Of a stretch of DNA of 39,705 nucleotides, positions 20,150-31,135 are shown one piece after another. Below the pieces are notes generated by a model. The model ran no database searches. It saw only the letters and a program-made list of their open reading frames with translations, and was not told the origin of the DNA. Source of the stretch: Psychrobacter sp. 4Dc (GTDB taxonomy: Bacteria; Pseudomonadota; Gammaproteobacteria; Pseudomonadales; Moraxellaceae); the NCBI RefSeq assembly GCF_002836715.1, contig NZ_PJAT01000110.1, positions 1 through 39,705 of the forward strand, written 5' to 3'. The stretch's first letter is position 1. Each line of letters begins with the position of its first letter. Made by a program: the position numbers and the translations under genes.

Positions 20150-22501
20150 ATGACAGTACGCAATAACAAGGTAATGATGATGAGCAACCGCATGTCTTCT
20201 GCTTTTGCCATTTCAGCACTGGCAGTCAGTATGGTGGCTGTGACTAATAGTGCTCATGCTGCACAGCGCATCGATAATGTCTCTGTAGTACAGACCGCAC
20301 CTGCAGTGACGCAAATGCGTTTGGGCTTTACAGGATTGCCAGTATTGCCTGCAGCCTATCAGCTTGATAATCCTAGTCGCTTAGTCCTAGATTTCGAACA
20401 AGTACAGAATGGGCTTGCTAGTCGCTTTAATGAATATAATATCGGTGCGATTAATGACGTTACTACGCTAAGTAGTGACAGTACCACGCGCCTCATTGTT
20501 GGTTTAAAAGAATCAGGAAATTATACAACAGCGATTGAAGGCAATGATTTATTGCTAACCATCACTGACCCTAATCGTCCCGTCATTACCAGCGACCCGA
20601 TTCAAGATGTGCTCAATAACAATAATAGTATGACAACGACTGCAGTCGTTACGCCTATTGTTGAGAGCTCTACCGTACCAGTGGCACCTGTACGTACCAC
20701 GAACAAGGTTGTTGTGAAGAACGAAGTGCCAGCTGATACGATGGTGGTCAGAGTCAATCCGCTTTTGAATCCTCAATTGGCTGCTTCGCAAGTAAGCAAG
20801 CAGTATAGCTATGATGGGCTAAGCGCAGTCAATTTTTCAGCAGGCAGTGATGGTGGCGGTAATGTCAGTATGGTACTGGCTAACGAAGCTATTCCAGTAG
20901 ATGTGCAGCGCCAAGGTAATAAACTTGTCGTACGTTTGACTGGTAGTACGGTTCCGAGAAACTTGTTACGCCGATTGAATATTAACAGCGGTCTTGTTGG
21001 TAGTATTGATACCAAAAACCAAGGTCAGAATGGCGTCGTTACCATCAACATGAATGACGATTATGAGTATCAAGCCTACCAATCAGGTAATCAGTTAAAT
21101 ATTGGTATTAAAAAGCCTGAGCTGTTACGTGAGCCGACGTTGGAAGAAAGAGTCTATAGTGGCGAACCGCTATCTATGGAATTCCAAGATGTTGAGGTTC
21201 GTAGTGTCTTAGATATTTTGGCGCAGTTTACTGAGATGAATATCGTGGCAAGTGATTCCGTTGCTGGCAACATCACTTTGCGTTTGATTAACGTTCCTTG
21301 GGATCAAGCCCTCGATATTATTTTGAAAAGCAAAAACTTGGGTAAGCGTGAGAATGGTAATGTGATTTTGGTTGCGCCTTCTACTGAGCTGGCTGAGCAA
21401 GAAGCACGTGAACTAGAAGCACAGCAAGCTGTTCAATCTTACGCACCTTTGCGTACTGAGTACATTCGTTTAAGCTATGCAAAAGCACAAGATGTTTTAA
21501 CCCTTATTTCGCAAGGTAGCGGCGCGACTGGTAATAGTAGTGGCCTCGCAAATCGTGAGGATAATAATACATTGTTATCCAATCGTGGGACGGTAACGGT
21601 TGATGAACGTACCAATACTTTGATTATTAAAGACGTTGCTGACAGTATCGAAAACATCCATAAATTAATCAGCAAGATTGACATCCCTGTGCGTCAGGTT
21701 ATGATTGAAGCACGTATCGTCAGTGCAACTGATAGCTTTAGTAAAGAGATTGGTGTTCGTTGGGGTATCTTGTCAAATGGTGCCGCCAACAACCGCAGCT
21801 TATTGGTTGGCGGTAGCGATCAAACCTTATGGGATTTAAAAGATTTTGATGTAGAGACGACGACGGTAAATGGTCAAACCGTTTCTTATCCTTCTTATGA
21901 CATTAGTCGCCCTGATAACTTAAACGTTGATTTGGGTGTTTCCAACCCAGCAGGTAGTATCGCCTTTGGTTTGCTCAGTATGTCTGATGTGATGCTAGAT
22001 CTTGAGTTGTCAGCATTGCAGGCGGATAACCGTGGTGAAGTTATTTCTACACCTAAGATTTTAACCGCAGACAAGCAGACAGCAAAGGTCTCTTCTGGTA
22101 CTCAGATTCCGTATCAGGAAGCATCAGCCAGTGGTGCGACGACAACCAGCTTTAAAGAGGCTGCATTAAGTCTAGAAGCGACACCAAATATCACGCCTGA
22201 TGGTAAAATTGGTCTGCAATTGGTCATTACCAACGGCACACCGACTATCATCAATAACCAGGTTGCTATCTCTGAAGACTCTATATCAACCAACGTCATT
22301 ATTGAAGATGGTCAAACAGTCGTGTTAGGTGGTGTTTTCAAAAACCGTACCGGTAACGAAGTAACGAAGGTTCCTTTCTTAGGTGATTTGCCTTATATCG
22401 GTCGTGCTTTCCGTAAAGATGTACGAAACAACACTAAAGAAGAGCTACTTATCTTTGTGACTCCAAAGCTTATTAATGATGGTACGAGCCGTCTGAACTA
22501 G
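20150..22501 (+). CDS. pilQ: Type IV pilus secretin PilQ
   Basis: PilQ is the outer-membrane secretin through which pili emerge. The 783-residue precursor has a signal peptide ending near SAHA (about residue 38). It then has AMIN-type domains (about 45-130 and 225-325), a secretin/TonB short N-terminal domain (about 340-410), an N1/NolW-like domain (about 435-515) and the secretin barrel. The end reads TKVPFLGDLPYIGRAF...LLIFVTPKLI, the family hallmark. The GAGGA site at 20138-20142 supports the ATG. An intrinsic terminator follows after 24 bases, so aroK is probably transcribed separately. Confidence 0.96.
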   Translation: MTVRNNKVMMMSNRMSSAFAISALAVSMVAVTNSAHAAQRIDNVSVVQTAPAVTQMRLGFTGLPVLPAAYQLDNPSRLVLDFEQVQNGLASRFNEYNIGAINDVTTLSSDSTTRLIVGLKESGNYTTAIEGNDLLLTITDPNRPVITSDPIQDVLNNNNSMTTTAVVTPIVESSTVPVAPVRTTNKVVVKNEVPADTMVVRVNPLLNPQLAASQVSKQYSYDGLSAVNFSAGSDGGGNVSMVLANEAIPVDVQRQGNKLVVRLTGSTVPRNLLRRLNINSGLVGSIDTKNQGQNGVVTINMNDDYEYQAYQSGNQLNIGIKKPELLREPTLEERVYSGEPLSMEFQDVEVRSVLDILAQFTEMNIVASDSVAGNITLRLINVPWDQALDIILKSKNLGKRENGNVILVAPSTELAEQEARELEAQQAVQSYAPLRTEYIRLSYAKAQDVLTLISQGSGATGNSSGLANREDNNTLLSNRGTVTVDERTNTLIIKDVADSIENIHKLISKIDIPVRQVMIEARIVSATDSFSKEIGVRWGILSNGAANNRSLLVGGSDQTLWDLKDFDVETTTVNGQTVSYPSYDISRPDNLNVDLGVSNPAGSIAFGLLSMSDVMLDLELSALQADNRGEVISTPKILTADKQTAKVSSGTQIPYQEASASGATTTSFKEAALSLEATPNITPDGKIGLQLVITNGTPTIINNQVAISEDSISTNVIIEDGQTVVLGGVFKNRTGNEVTKVPFLGDLPYIGRAFRKDVRNNTKEELLIFVTPKLINDGTSRLN

Positions 22502-22525
22502 TCATAAAGCAGTTAGCTAGTTGTT

Positions 22526-22557
22526 AAAAAAAGTAAGCCATAGTGCTTGCTTTTTTT
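22526..22557 (+). terminator. pilMNOPQ operon terminator
   Basis: A 13-bp stem (22526-22538 with 22545-22557, one G-U pair) with a 6-base loop ends in T7. Confidence 0.88.
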
Positions 22558-22706
22558 ATGCGCGAGATTGGTGGTTTTCGAGCTGCAGTATTTATGTATG
22601 TACTGATGAATAGTGTGCTCTAAATTTTACTCACAATAATCACGGCTCATTACTAGCCAGAATAACAATGACGTTGTATCATACCTAATTTAGCTGAGTA
22701 AGTATT

Positions 22707-23267
22707 ATGGGGCAGGAATTACCGTCGGTGTTTTTAGTAGGTCCGATGGGAGCAGGGAAGACGACAATCGGAAAACTGCTTGCCAAGCAGTTAGGTCGCA
22801 CCTTTGTAGACAGTGATTGGTATATTGAATCGCAGACAGGTGCCGACATTGCTTGGATATTTGCCAAAGAAGGTGAAGCAGGTTTCCGTGAGCGTGAAAC
22901 GCGTGCCATTGATGAATTGACCCAAAACTCTCAAATCGTATTGGCTACCGGTGGCGGTGCAGTCATGTGTTCTGAAAACCGAGAGTTCCTAAAACAACGT
23001 GGCATCGTCGTTTATCTTAATGCACCTGTCGAGGTGCAGCTAGCCCGTACCTCTAAAGACAAGTCCCGACCATTATTGCAACAGCCTAATCCTAGAAAGA
23101 TATTGCAAGATTTGTATAGTGCTCGCGATCCACTCTATCGCCAAGTCGCCCATATTATTATGCCTACTGGTCACACGTACCCACGCCACATGGTCAATCA
23201 ATTGATGCAGCAGTTAGAATCATTCGTCGATTGCACTACCGACGCATCAGCGCACCAAGAAGATTAG
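22707..23267 (+). CDS. aroK: Shikimate kinase
   Basis: AroK phosphorylates shikimate at the 3-hydroxyl with ATP, the fifth step of the shikimate pathway. The 186-residue product has a P-loop GPMGAGKTT (about 12-20), the DSDWYIE shikimate/Mg segment, GFRERE, the GGGAV loop and a lid with KDKSRPLLQQPNPR. The length is normal for the family. It lies 75 bases before aroB, the common aroKB pair. Confidence 0.96.
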   Translation: MGQELPSVFLVGPMGAGKTTIGKLLAKQLGRTFVDSDWYIESQTGADIAWIFAKEGEAGFRERETRAIDELTQNSQIVLATGGGAVMCSENREFLKQRGIVVYLNAPVEVQLARTSKDKSRPLLQQPNPRKILQDLYSARDPLYRQVAHIIMPTGHTYPRHMVNQLMQQLESFVDCTTDASAHQED

Positions 23268-23342
23268 TAATAGACTGGCAACTACGATTGATATGCAGAC
23301 TCAATTACTTTTACCTCATTAGAAATGCTTTAGGAGTATCAC

Positions 23343-24449
23343 ATGGTAATGCCGTTTCATGATGGCCTAATAGTTCAGACGCAAAGTCATGATTATCCTA
23401 TTGTCATTACTGAACAATCTACGACTGAACATGGCAGTATGGCGAAGCAGATCACGCCTTATATCAATGGCCGTCAGGTTTTGATTGTTACTAATGACAC
23501 TGTGGCACCTTTATACTTAAAAGCATTAGAAGATGAGTTAGCAGAGCAGTTTACGGTAAAGGTGTGCGTACTGCCAGATGGTGAACAATACAAAAATCAG
23601 GCAAGTATTGATCGAATTTATGATGCGCTAATGACAGAACACTTCAATCGCGATGTGACACTTATTGCCCTTGGCGGCGGTGTAATCGGTGATATGACTG
23701 GTTTTGCTGCTGCTAGTTTTATGCGCGGTGTCAATTTTATTCAAATTCCAACGACGCTATTGTCACAAGTAGATTCTAGTGTTGGTGGTAAAACAGGTAT
23801 CAATCATCCGCAAGGCAAAAATATGATTGGTGCTTTTTGGCAGCCGCAAATGGTGCTTGCTGATATGAGTACGCTTAAGACACTGCCTGCACGTGAGCTA
23901 TCGGCTGGAGTGGCCGAGATTATTAAATATGCCCTTATCATGGATGAGGCCTTTTTAACGTGGCTTGAGGCAAACTTGCCTGCAATGATGGCGCTTGATT
24001 TAGCAGTACTTGGTGAAGCTGTAAAGCGCTGCTGTCAGTACAAAGCAGATGTGGTCGCTCAAGATGAAAGAGAGTCAGGTGTGCGTGCCCTGTTGAACTT
24101 TGGTCATACTTTTGGTCATGTGATTGAAACACATGAAGGCTATGGCAATTGGTTACATGGCGAAGCAGTAGCGGCTGGTATGGTACAAGCAGCTGAGCTA
24201 TCGCAAAAAATTGGTTGGCTAACTGATGATGAAGTTGTACGTATTAAGCGTGTTTTAGAATTGGCAAGCTTACCTATTACGCCACCAGCTATCGATGTAG
24301 ACACTGCTTTAGATTTAATGGGACACGATAAAAAAGTGAAACACGGACAAATCCGCCTAATTTTGTTAAAATCAATTGGCGATGCGGTAATGACTAATGA
24401 GTTTGACAGCGAGCTATTGCATGAAGTTTTGTCAAAACATAGCGCGTAA
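23343..24449 (+). CDS. aroB: 3-dehydroquinate synthase
   Basis: AroB converts DAHP to 3-dehydroquinate, the second step of the shikimate pathway, using NAD+ and a divalent metal. The 368-residue protein has LPDGEQYK, the NAD-binding GGGVIGDMTGFAAA, IPTTLLSQVDSSVGGKTGIN, and the metal ligands in AEIIKYAL, NFGHTFGHVIE and WLHGEAVAAGM. The GGAG site about 7 bases before 23343 supports this start. A SPOR-like gene follows, as after aroB in many gammaproteobacteria. Confidence 0.96.
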   Translation: MVMPFHDGLIVQTQSHDYPIVITEQSTTEHGSMAKQITPYINGRQVLIVTNDTVAPLYLKALEDELAEQFTVKVCVLPDGEQYKNQASIDRIYDALMTEHFNRDVTLIALGGGVIGDMTGFAAASFMRGVNFIQIPTTLLSQVDSSVGGKTGINHPQGKNMIGAFWQPQMVLADMSTLKTLPARELSAGVAEIIKYALIMDEAFLTWLEANLPAMMALDLAVLGEAVKRCCQYKADVVAQDERESGVRALLNFGHTFGHVIETHEGYGNWLHGEAVAAGMVQAAELSQKIGWLTDDEVVRIKRVLELASLPITPPAIDVDTALDLMGHDKKVKHGQIRLILLKSIGDAVMTNEFDSELLHEVLSKHSA

Positions 24450-24578
24450 CGTCTCAAGAATTATCGTTTATATATTTATACTAAAATCTCGTACTTATAG
24501 CCAACTGGTTAGCTGTACCTCTGTTTGAATAAGCATTTATATCATGCTGTAAAACAAGTGTTTACCAAGGACCGCCTC

Positions 24579-25667
24579 ATGGCAACATCAAAAACAAAAA
24601 CGCGAACTGCTAGCCAATCATACAGTCGTCAAGCACTGATTTGGCTAATAGTGACCCTACTTTTAGGGGTGGTCACAGCGTTAGTATGGATGTTTAGTCA
24701 AACGCCAGCCATGGGTGCCAAAATTGAAAATGCCCCGATATCAGCGCCAGAGATTTTGAATGAAGAGTTTGAGCAACCACTAAAAGTCGAATCGCTGCAT
24801 GAGCTAGATACGGATGTACAACCGATTAACTTTGATGCAACGATACGAGATTTGCGCGATTATCCTGATGAGTTTAAAGACAAGCGTTATCTGCTAGCTA
24901 ACAAAGGCAAATGGACTGTTCAAGTAATGAATGTCTCTGAAAACGATGTGATTGTTAGTTACTTAGAAGGCCGTCAAGATCGTGATAAATTTGCTTATTT
25001 CCGTTATCTTGATGATGAAAAACAAGTCCGTTATATGCTGACTTATGGGATTATGAGTAGCCCGCAAGAAGCGGTAGGGGCTGCAAAGCTAATAGACTTT
25101 AAGTTACCTACAAACGTACGTGTACTGCCAGAAGAAATTAACCGGTATGTCAGTATCATTGATAACTATGAGCGTCCTGATCCAGTAAAAGATCTAAGTA
25201 CGAAACGTACACGTGCCGTCGATTTGAAACCTACTAAGCGCGAAGTGCCTGCTCGTTTGCAAGAAGAAGCTGATGACGCCGCTGCTCAATCAGCCAGTGC
25301 TAACAGTAATCGAGGTAACCAAGAAAGCAACAATAGTAGCAGTACTCAAGAGAGTATTCGTCAGTCGGTAGATACCTCTGCTACGTTATCTGTTAGCGAA
25401 GAGCGTACGGTTGGTGGTGAGACGCAGACAATATCTGAAACATCGCCAAAAGAAGAAAACAACGCAAGTAAGCCTGCGCCAGAAAACAAAAAGCCTGCGG
25501 CACCAGCGGAGAATTCTACTAGTAAGAAGCCACCAGTCGTGCCAACGCCTAAGCCCCCTAGTAGCACGAACAATAATTCAAATGCTAATGGCAAAAGTGC
25601 TAACGCTAATCCTCCCAAGAGTAATAGCGATAGTATAAAAGCGCTAATAGAAGACAAGAGTAATTAG
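24579..25667 (+). CDS. Membrane-anchored SPOR-like protein
   Basis: The 362-residue product has a short basic cytoplasmic N-terminus, one membrane helix (about 19-39) and a periplasmic part. A region at about 108-200 (KWTVQVMNVSENDVIVSYL to LPTNVRVLPEEINRYVSII) reads like a SPOR domain, which in DamX, FtsN and DedD binds denuded glycans at the septum. The last ~140 residues are Ser/Asn/Pro/Lys-rich and probably disordered. The in-frame TTG 54 bases upstream was rejected: ATG at 24579 has an AAGGA site 7 bases before it. Its place after aroB resembles the aroKB-damX order. A role in cell division is inference; the SPOR assignment is by eye. Confidence 0.8.
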   Translation: MATSKTKTRTASQSYSRQALIWLIVTLLLGVVTALVWMFSQTPAMGAKIENAPISAPEILNEEFEQPLKVESLHELDTDVQPINFDATIRDLRDYPDEFKDKRYLLANKGKWTVQVMNVSENDVIVSYLEGRQDRDKFAYFRYLDDEKQVRYMLTYGIMSSPQEAVGAAKLIDFKLPTNVRVLPEEINRYVSIIDNYERPDPVKDLSTKRTRAVDLKPTKREVPARLQEEADDAAAQSASANSNRGNQESNNSSSTQESIRQSVDTSATLSVSEERTVGGETQTISETSPKEENNASKPAPENKKPAAPAENSTSKKPPVVPTPKPPSSTNNNSNANGKSANANPPKSNSDSIKALIEDKSN

Positions 25668-25685
25668 TTTTTGTCTGATTAATTT

Positions 25686-25718
25686 AACCCACTAGCTATT
25701 TGGTTAGTGGGTTTTTTT
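25686..25718 (+). terminator. Terminator after the SPOR-like gene
   Basis: A perfect 9-bp stem (25686-25694 with 25705-25713) with a 10-base loop ends in T7. It closes the aroK-aroB-SPOR group 18 bases after the stop. Confidence 0.9.
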
Positions 25719-25826
25719 AGCGTTACACAAAATAATTTCATCGTCATAATAAACGGCAAGCTACTACTGATAAGTATTATCAAAGCCTTTTGCTAAATGT
25801 CATTTATATGGTTTACATTAAAATTT

Positions 25827-25958
25827 GGTGGTGTTCTAAAAAGTATGCTGGCGATAAAAGTCAATACGAAATCTATGCTAAGTTCTCTGATTCTATAAGG
25901 CTTTCAAGGCTTCAAAAATTGTTCAAATTTTAATCAGCATACTTTTTGACACACCACC
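25827..25958. mobile_element. 132-bp MITE-like element with 8-bp target duplication
   Basis: The ends are inverted repeats of 24 bases (25827-25850 and 25935-25958) that match at 21 of 24 positions; both begin GGTGGTGT when read inward and end AAAAAGTATGCTG. The same 8 bases, TAAAATTT, flank both sides (25819-25826 and 25959-25966), the mark of transposition. There is no reading frame of note inside, so it must be mobilised by a transposase elsewhere. Ends beginning GG and an 8-base duplication would fit an IS1595-like or ISL3-like parent; that is a guess. Confidence 0.8.
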
Positions 25959-25966
25959 TAAAATTT

Positions 25967-26671
25967 TAATAGTAGTTTTATTTGTCTCATAACCAATAGT
26001 AATAAGTCCTCTTACAATTTATGGCTGATGAATCGATAGAAAAGACTAGATTTTTCGACAATCATTAACTAATATAACTGTGGGCGACGTTCTGTATAGT
26101 TATCGTAAAAAATGTCTATTTAACAACTATTTAGTAGTTTTTTCGTGGTTTTTAGAGTTCTTTACTAAATATTATTGTCTCAAGCGCAGTTACTTACTAT
26201 CTATAATAAGGTTAACGTAAGTGACGCAACCTCTCTTATTGTCACTCTTTTTAGGGTAAACAAAGTGCTTGAATACAGAGCGTCAGATATTCAAGATAAA
26301 CAAATGCACCGTTATTAAGTCATTGTATGTTTAGCTCTAAATGCTAGACATGACAACATAACAAATGATGCTTAAATGAATGGCATTAGATATCACTGAT
26401 TGAGTAACTGGCATTTAAGGGCGTAGATTCTCCCGTTGCCAAGGGCTGCTACTTACTATCTTTTGATACACGGACCACATGTCAAGACATCAGCTAATGA
26501 CCAGGAGGGTCAAGGGTTTTACTTTCTCTTAGAGTATGATGTCTATCGAGCATTGCACTATTTGCCAATTCGAACACACGAATATCCACTATCAGCCCGT
26601 TCTGCTTACGGGTACCAACTTATACTCCGCATTGGAAATGTAAGTTGCCCGTCTACTTAAAAGGACAAGCT
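25967..26671 (+). other. Long non-coding region upstream of gltB
   Basis: About 700 bases without a gene I can support. A perfect TATAAT at 26212-26217 could be the -10 of a gltB promoter, but no good -35 sits 16-18 bases before it. A 74-codon frame at 26436-26660 starts with TTG, has no ribosome-binding site and reads as non-protein. A small hairpin (GGG and AACTTA at 26610-26622 with TAAGTT and CCC at 26641-26650) lies just before the gltB ribosome-binding site and could affect translation. The leader would be long if transcription starts near 26220. Confidence 0.45.
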
Positions 26672-29600
26672 ATGTCAATGATTTCCTCACAAACACACCT
26701 GGCCACGCCAGATGATTTTTCTGATAATTGCGGTTTTGGCCTAATTGCCCATATTGAGGGTGAAGCGAGCCATGATTTGGTAAAAACTGCCATTCATAGT
26801 TTAAGTTGTATGACACATCGCGGCGGTGTTGCTGCTGACGGTAGAACTGGTGATGGTTGTGGTTTACTATTAGCGACGCCTACCGATTTCTTTAAACAGA
26901 TTGCTGACGAGCAGCAATTTGCCATTACGGACAACTTTGCTGTCGGTATGGTGTTCGTGAATTTAGATAGCGATAAAGCCAAGCATAGCCAACAAGTATT
27001 AAGCGATGAGATTACAGCCCAAGGGTTAGAAGTGGCTGGCTGGCGTGATGTACCACTTGACTTGAGTATTGTTGGTGAGATTGGTCGTGAGACATTGCCA
27101 GACTTTAAGCAAGTGTTCGTTAATGCGCCAGATGATCTAGCAGCCGATGATTTCAACCGTAAGCTGTTTGTTGCACGCAAAAAAGCAGAGCAGCGTTTGA
27201 CGGATGATGAGCTATTCTACGTCTGTTCATTGAGTTGTCAGACTATTATTTACAAAGGCTTGGTAATGCCTTCAGACTTACCAGCGTTTTTCTTGGATTT
27301 GCAAGATGAGCGTTTGGCATCACATATTGTAGTCTTCCATCAGCGTTTCTCAACCAATACGTTACCGCGCTGGCCCCTGGCACAGCCATTCCGTTATCTT
27401 GCGCACAATGGTGAGCTCAATACCATTACAGGTAACCGCAACTGGTCTAAAGCGCGTACACCAAAGCTAAAATCAGACAAACTGCCTAACTTGAATGAGT
27501 TGACACCACTTGTAAATAGTACCGGTTCAGATTCATCAAGCTTAGATAACATGCTCGAAGTGCTTATGTCTGGTGGCATGAACCTGTTCCATGCAATGTC
27601 TATCTTGGTACCGCCAGCGTGGCAGAATGTTGATAGCATGGATATGGATCTACGTGCGTTTTATGAGTTTTACTCACAGCATATGGAAGCGTGGGACGGT
27701 CCAGCAGGGCTAGTCATTCAAGATGGACGCTATGCGGTCTGTATGCTTGATAGAAACGGTTTGCGCCCGTCACGTTGGGTAACCACTAAGAATGGTTATA
27801 TCACTGTTGCATCCGAAGTGGGCGTTTGGGATTACGAGCCACAAGACGTATTGGCAAAAGGTCGCGTTGGACCTGGTCAAATGCTGGTCATTGATACGTT
27901 GACTGGTCAAATTTTAGATACGACGGCCATTGCAACTTTACTAAAAACGGCGCATCCATATCGCAAATGGTTGCGTGAAGAAGCGACGCGTGTCCGTGAT
28001 GATGAACGTCTAGAAGAAACGTTAGCAACGCAAGCGTGCCGCGGTGATAAGCTCAAAGCGCTACAAAAGATGTATCACATCACCAATGAAGAGCGCACAG
28101 AAATCATTCGCCCTAATGCTGAGAATGGTCAAGAACCAGTCGGCTCAATGGGTGACGATACGCCAATGGCTGTACTGTCGCAGCAAATTCGCCATGTCGG
28201 TGACTTCTTCCGCCAACAGTTTGCACAGGTGACCAATCCGCCAATCGATCCATTACGTGAATCAATCGTAATGTCGTTGCAGACCTGTTTAGGCGCTGAG
28301 ACTAACGTATTTGCGCCATCTGCGAGAGATGCTCATCGTATTATTTTGTCATCGCCAGTATTGTCAGCCAGCAAGATGCAGCAGCTTGAAACCTTGGATG
28401 ATTCAGCGTTCAAGATGGCTCGCATTGATCTGAACTATGACCGTACTGTAGAGCTATCTGATGCTATCGTCGCTATTTGCGAGCAGGTGGCAGATAACAT
28501 TCGCTCAGGCAATACGTTGATTGTCTTATCTGATAAAGATATCGATGCAGACAAAGTACCCGCCAACGCCATTATGGTAACTGGTGCTGTGCATCATTAT
28601 CTAATCGCGCAAGGTATCCGTACCGATGCTAATTTAATCATTGAGACAGGTCTTGCCCGTGACTCGCATCAAATAGCGGTATTGATTGGTTTTGGTGCAA
28701 CTTGTGTATATCCATATCTGGCATACGATGTCATTGATGATTTGGTCGCGACTGGTGAGCTACTCGGTGATCCGATTCAAGCCCGTGTTAATTTCCGCAA
28801 AGGCTTAGATAAAGGTTTGCTGAAAATCTTATCAAAAATGGGTATCTCTACCATTGTTTCTTATCGCGGCGCGCAGTTGTTTGAAGCAGTCGGCCTATCA
28901 GAAGAAGTCGTCAATTTATGCTTTAAAGGCGTACAAAGTCGAATCAAAGGCGCTACCTTTGCAGACCTTGCTGCTGATCAAGCGCAACTGGCTGCCAATG
29001 CGTTTAAGCGTCGTGCCCCTCTAGATCAGGGTGGTCTGCTCAAATTTGTCTTCAACAAAGAGTACCATGCCTTTAATCCTGATGTGATTAATAGCCTGCA
29101 TACTGCAGTACGTACTGGTGATTACGATAATTACCGTAATTATGCTGATTTAGTTAATAGCCGTCCGGTCGCGACCTTACGTGATTTGTTGCAACTGAAA
29201 ACTGACAACAGTATCGATGTCAATGAAGTGGAAGATATCTCTGAAATCTTGACGCGTTTTGACTCAGCTGGCATGTCACTAGGCGCGCTATCTCCTGAAG
29301 CGCATGAGTCGATTGCGATGGCTATGAATACTATCGGTGGTCGCTCAAACTCTGGTGAAGGCGGTGAAGATCCTGCGCGTTACGGCACATTGCGCAACTC
29401 AAAAATCAAGCAAGTTGCCTCTGGTCGTTTCGGGGTCACACCTGCCTACCTTCGTTCCGCTGAAGTCATGCAGATTAAAGTAGCTCAAGGTGCCAAGCCT
29501 GGTGAAGGTGGACAGCTACCTGGTGGTAAAGTCAACGCGCTGATTGCACGCTTACGTTATTCAGTGCCAGGTGTAACCTTGATTTCACCGCCGCCGCATC

Positions 29601-31135
29601 ATGATATTTATTCTATCGAAGATTTGGCACAGCTGATTTTTGATTTAAAACAAGTCAATCCAGATGCATTGGTATCGGTTAAATTGGTCTCACGTCCAGG
29701 TGTTGGTACGATCGCGACAGGCGTTGCAAAAGCCTACGCCGATCTGATTACTATCTCGGGCTATGACGGTGGTACGGCAGCGTCTCCGCTATCGTCTATC
29801 CATCATGCAGGCTCACCATGGGAGCTAGGTTTGGCTGAGACTCATCAGTCTCTACGAGTGAACGGGTTACGTGATAAGGTGCGTGTCCAGACTGACGGTG
29901 GTCTAAAAACAGGACTGGATGTAGTAAAAGCTGCTATCTTGGGTGCAGAAAGCTTTGGCTTTGGTACCACGCCGATGATTGCAGTTGGTTGTAAGTACCT
30001 ACGTATTTGCCATTTAAACAACTGTCCGACAGGTGTTGCTACTCAAAAAGCCAAGCTGCGTGATGAGCATTTCATTGGCGAAGCAGAAATGCTGATTAAC
30101 TTCTTTAAGTTTGTCGCGACCGAAACACGTGAATGGTTGGCAGCGCTAGGTGTTCGTAGTATGGAAGAGCTGGTTGGTCGTACTGACTTGCTTGATATCT
30201 TAGAAGGTAATACGGATAAGCAGCGTCATCTTGATTTAACGCCATTGCTATTTAGTCACCCAGCCAGCGTAGGTAAAGCACAAACTTGTCAGGTTGAGCG
30301 TAATGAGCCGTTTGATAAAGGTTTGCTTGCTGAGCAGATGATTAGCGATATGCTTGTGAACATTCGCAAAGGGGCAGGCGGCGATTATAGCTATTTCGTT
30401 GGTAACTGTGACCGCTCTATCGGTGCCCGTATTTCTGGTGAGATTGCGCAAGTCTGGGGCAACCTTGGCATGAGCGATATGCCAATTAAGCTTCGTCTAA
30501 CTGGTACCGCAGGACAAAGTCTAGGCGTGTGGAACGCTGGCGGTTTAAATATCGAGCTTGAAGGCGACGCCAATGACTATGTGGGCAAAGGCATGGCTGG
30601 CGGTGAGATTGTTATTTATCCACCGAAAGACTCAAACTTTATAGCACAAGAAACAGCCATTATTGGTAATACCTGTCTCTATGGTGCAACTGGCGGTAAG
30701 CTATATGCTGCTGGTACAGCAGGTGAGCGTTTTGGCGTCCGTAACTCTGGCGCACACGCAGTCATCGAAGGCACAGGTGACCATTGCTGTGAATATATGA
30801 CGGGCGGTATCGTCACGATTCTTGGCCGTACTGGACTCAACTTCGGTGCCGGTATGACGGGTGGTTTTGCGTATGTACTCGATATGGAAGGCGACTTCTT
30901 TGACCGTTGCAACCATGAGCTAATCGATCTAAACCGTATTTCAAGCGAGCAAACAGAAGAGCATCGCATTCATTTGCAACAAGTGATTGAAGCTCATGTA
31001 GATAAAACAGGCAGTGCATGGGGTCAGACAATTCTGAACGACTTTGAGCACTATGTTCGTAAGTTCTATTTGGTTAAGCCAAAAGCGGCGAACATTGCAA
31101 GCCTTCTTAAAACTACCATGGCCGACCCACAATAG
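26672..31135 (+). CDS. gltB: Glutamate synthase (NADPH) large subunit
   Basis: GltB makes two glutamates from glutamine and 2-oxoglutarate; with glutamine synthetase it is the main ammonia assimilation route. The 1487-residue protein has an N-terminal glutaminase domain with the catalytic Cys in [14 protein letters not shown] (C20; the first 19 residues are probably removed). It then has a central domain, an FMN-binding synthase domain, a [3Fe-4S] motif [12 protein letters not shown] (C1107, C1113, C1118) and the C-terminal GXGXG helix domain. ATG 26672 was chosen over an in-frame TTG 27 bases upstream because AAGGA (26661-26665) lies 6 bases before it. gltD follows after 231 bases. Confidence 0.96.
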   Translation: MSMISSQTHLATPDDFSDNCGFGLIAHIEGEASHDLVKTAIHSLSCMTHRGGVAADGRTGDGCGLLLATPTDFFKQIADEQQFAITDNFAVGMVFVNLDSDKAKHSQQVLSDEITAQGLEVAGWRDVPLDLSIVGEIGRETLPDFKQVFVNAPDDLAADDFNRKLFVARKKAEQRLTDDELFYVCSLSCQTIIYKGLVMPSDLPAFFLDLQDERLASHIVVFHQRFSTNTLPRWPLAQPFRYLAHNGELNTITGNRNWSKARTPKLKSDKLPNLNELTPLVNSTGSDSSSLDNMLEVLMSGGMNLFHAMSILVPPAWQNVDSMDMDLRAFYEFYSQHMEAWDGPAGLVIQDGRYAVCMLDRNGLRPSRWVTTKNGYITVASEVGVWDYEPQDVLAKGRVGPGQMLVIDTLTGQILDTTAIATLLKTAHPYRKWLREEATRVRDDERLEETLATQACRGDKLKALQKMYHITNEERTEIIRPNAENGQEPVGSMGDDTPMAVLSQQIRHVGDFFRQQFAQVTNPPIDPLRESIVMSLQTCLGAETNVFAPSARDAHRIILSSPVLSASKMQQLETLDDSAFKMARIDLNYDRTVELSDAIVAICEQVADNIRSGNTLIVLSDKDIDADKVPANAIMVTGAVHHYLIAQGIRTDANLIIETGLARDSHQIAVLIGFGATCVYPYLAYDVIDDLVATGELLGDPIQARVNFRKGLDKGLLKILSKMGISTIVSYRGAQLFEAVGLSEEVVNLCFKGVQSRIKGATFADLAADQAQLAANAFKRRAPLDQGGLLKFVFNKEYHAFNPDVINSLHTAVRTGDYDNYRNYADLVNSRPVATLRDLLQLKTDNSIDVNEVEDISEILTRFDSAGMSLGALSPEAHESIAMAMNTIGGRSNSGEGGEDPARYGTLRNSKIKQVASGRFGVTPAYLRSAEVMQIKVAQGAKPGEGGQLPGGKVNALIARLRYSVPGVTLISPPPHHDIYSIEDLAQLIFDLKQVNPDALVSVKLVSRPGVGTIATGVAKAYADLITISGYDGGTAASPLSSIHHAGSPWELGLAETHQSLRVNGLRDKVRVQTDGGLKTGLDVVKAAILGAESFGFGTTPMIAVGCKYLRICHLNNCPTGVATQKAKLRDEHFIGEAEMLINFFKFVATETREWLAALGVRSMEELVGRTDLLDILEGNTDKQRHLDLTPLLFSHPASVGKAQTCQVERNEPFDKGLLAEQMISDMLVNIRKGAGGDYSYFVGNCDRSIGARISGEIAQVWGNLGMSDMPIKLRLTGTAGQSLGVWNAGGLNIELEGDANDYVGKGMAGGEIVIYPPKDSNFIAQETAIIGNTCLYGATGGKLYAAGTAGERFGVRNSGAHAVIEGTGDHCCEYMTGGIVTILGRTGLNFGAGMTGGFAYVLDMEGDFFDRCNHELIDLNRISSEQTEEHRIHLQQVIEAHVDKTGSAWGQTILNDFEHYVRKFYLVKPKAANIASLLKTTMADPQ

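Noticed and set aside
26436..26660. 74-codon frame upstream of gltB
   Set aside because: It begins with TTG, has no ribosome-binding site, has no recognisable protein character and runs into the gltB start region; better explained as leader DNA.
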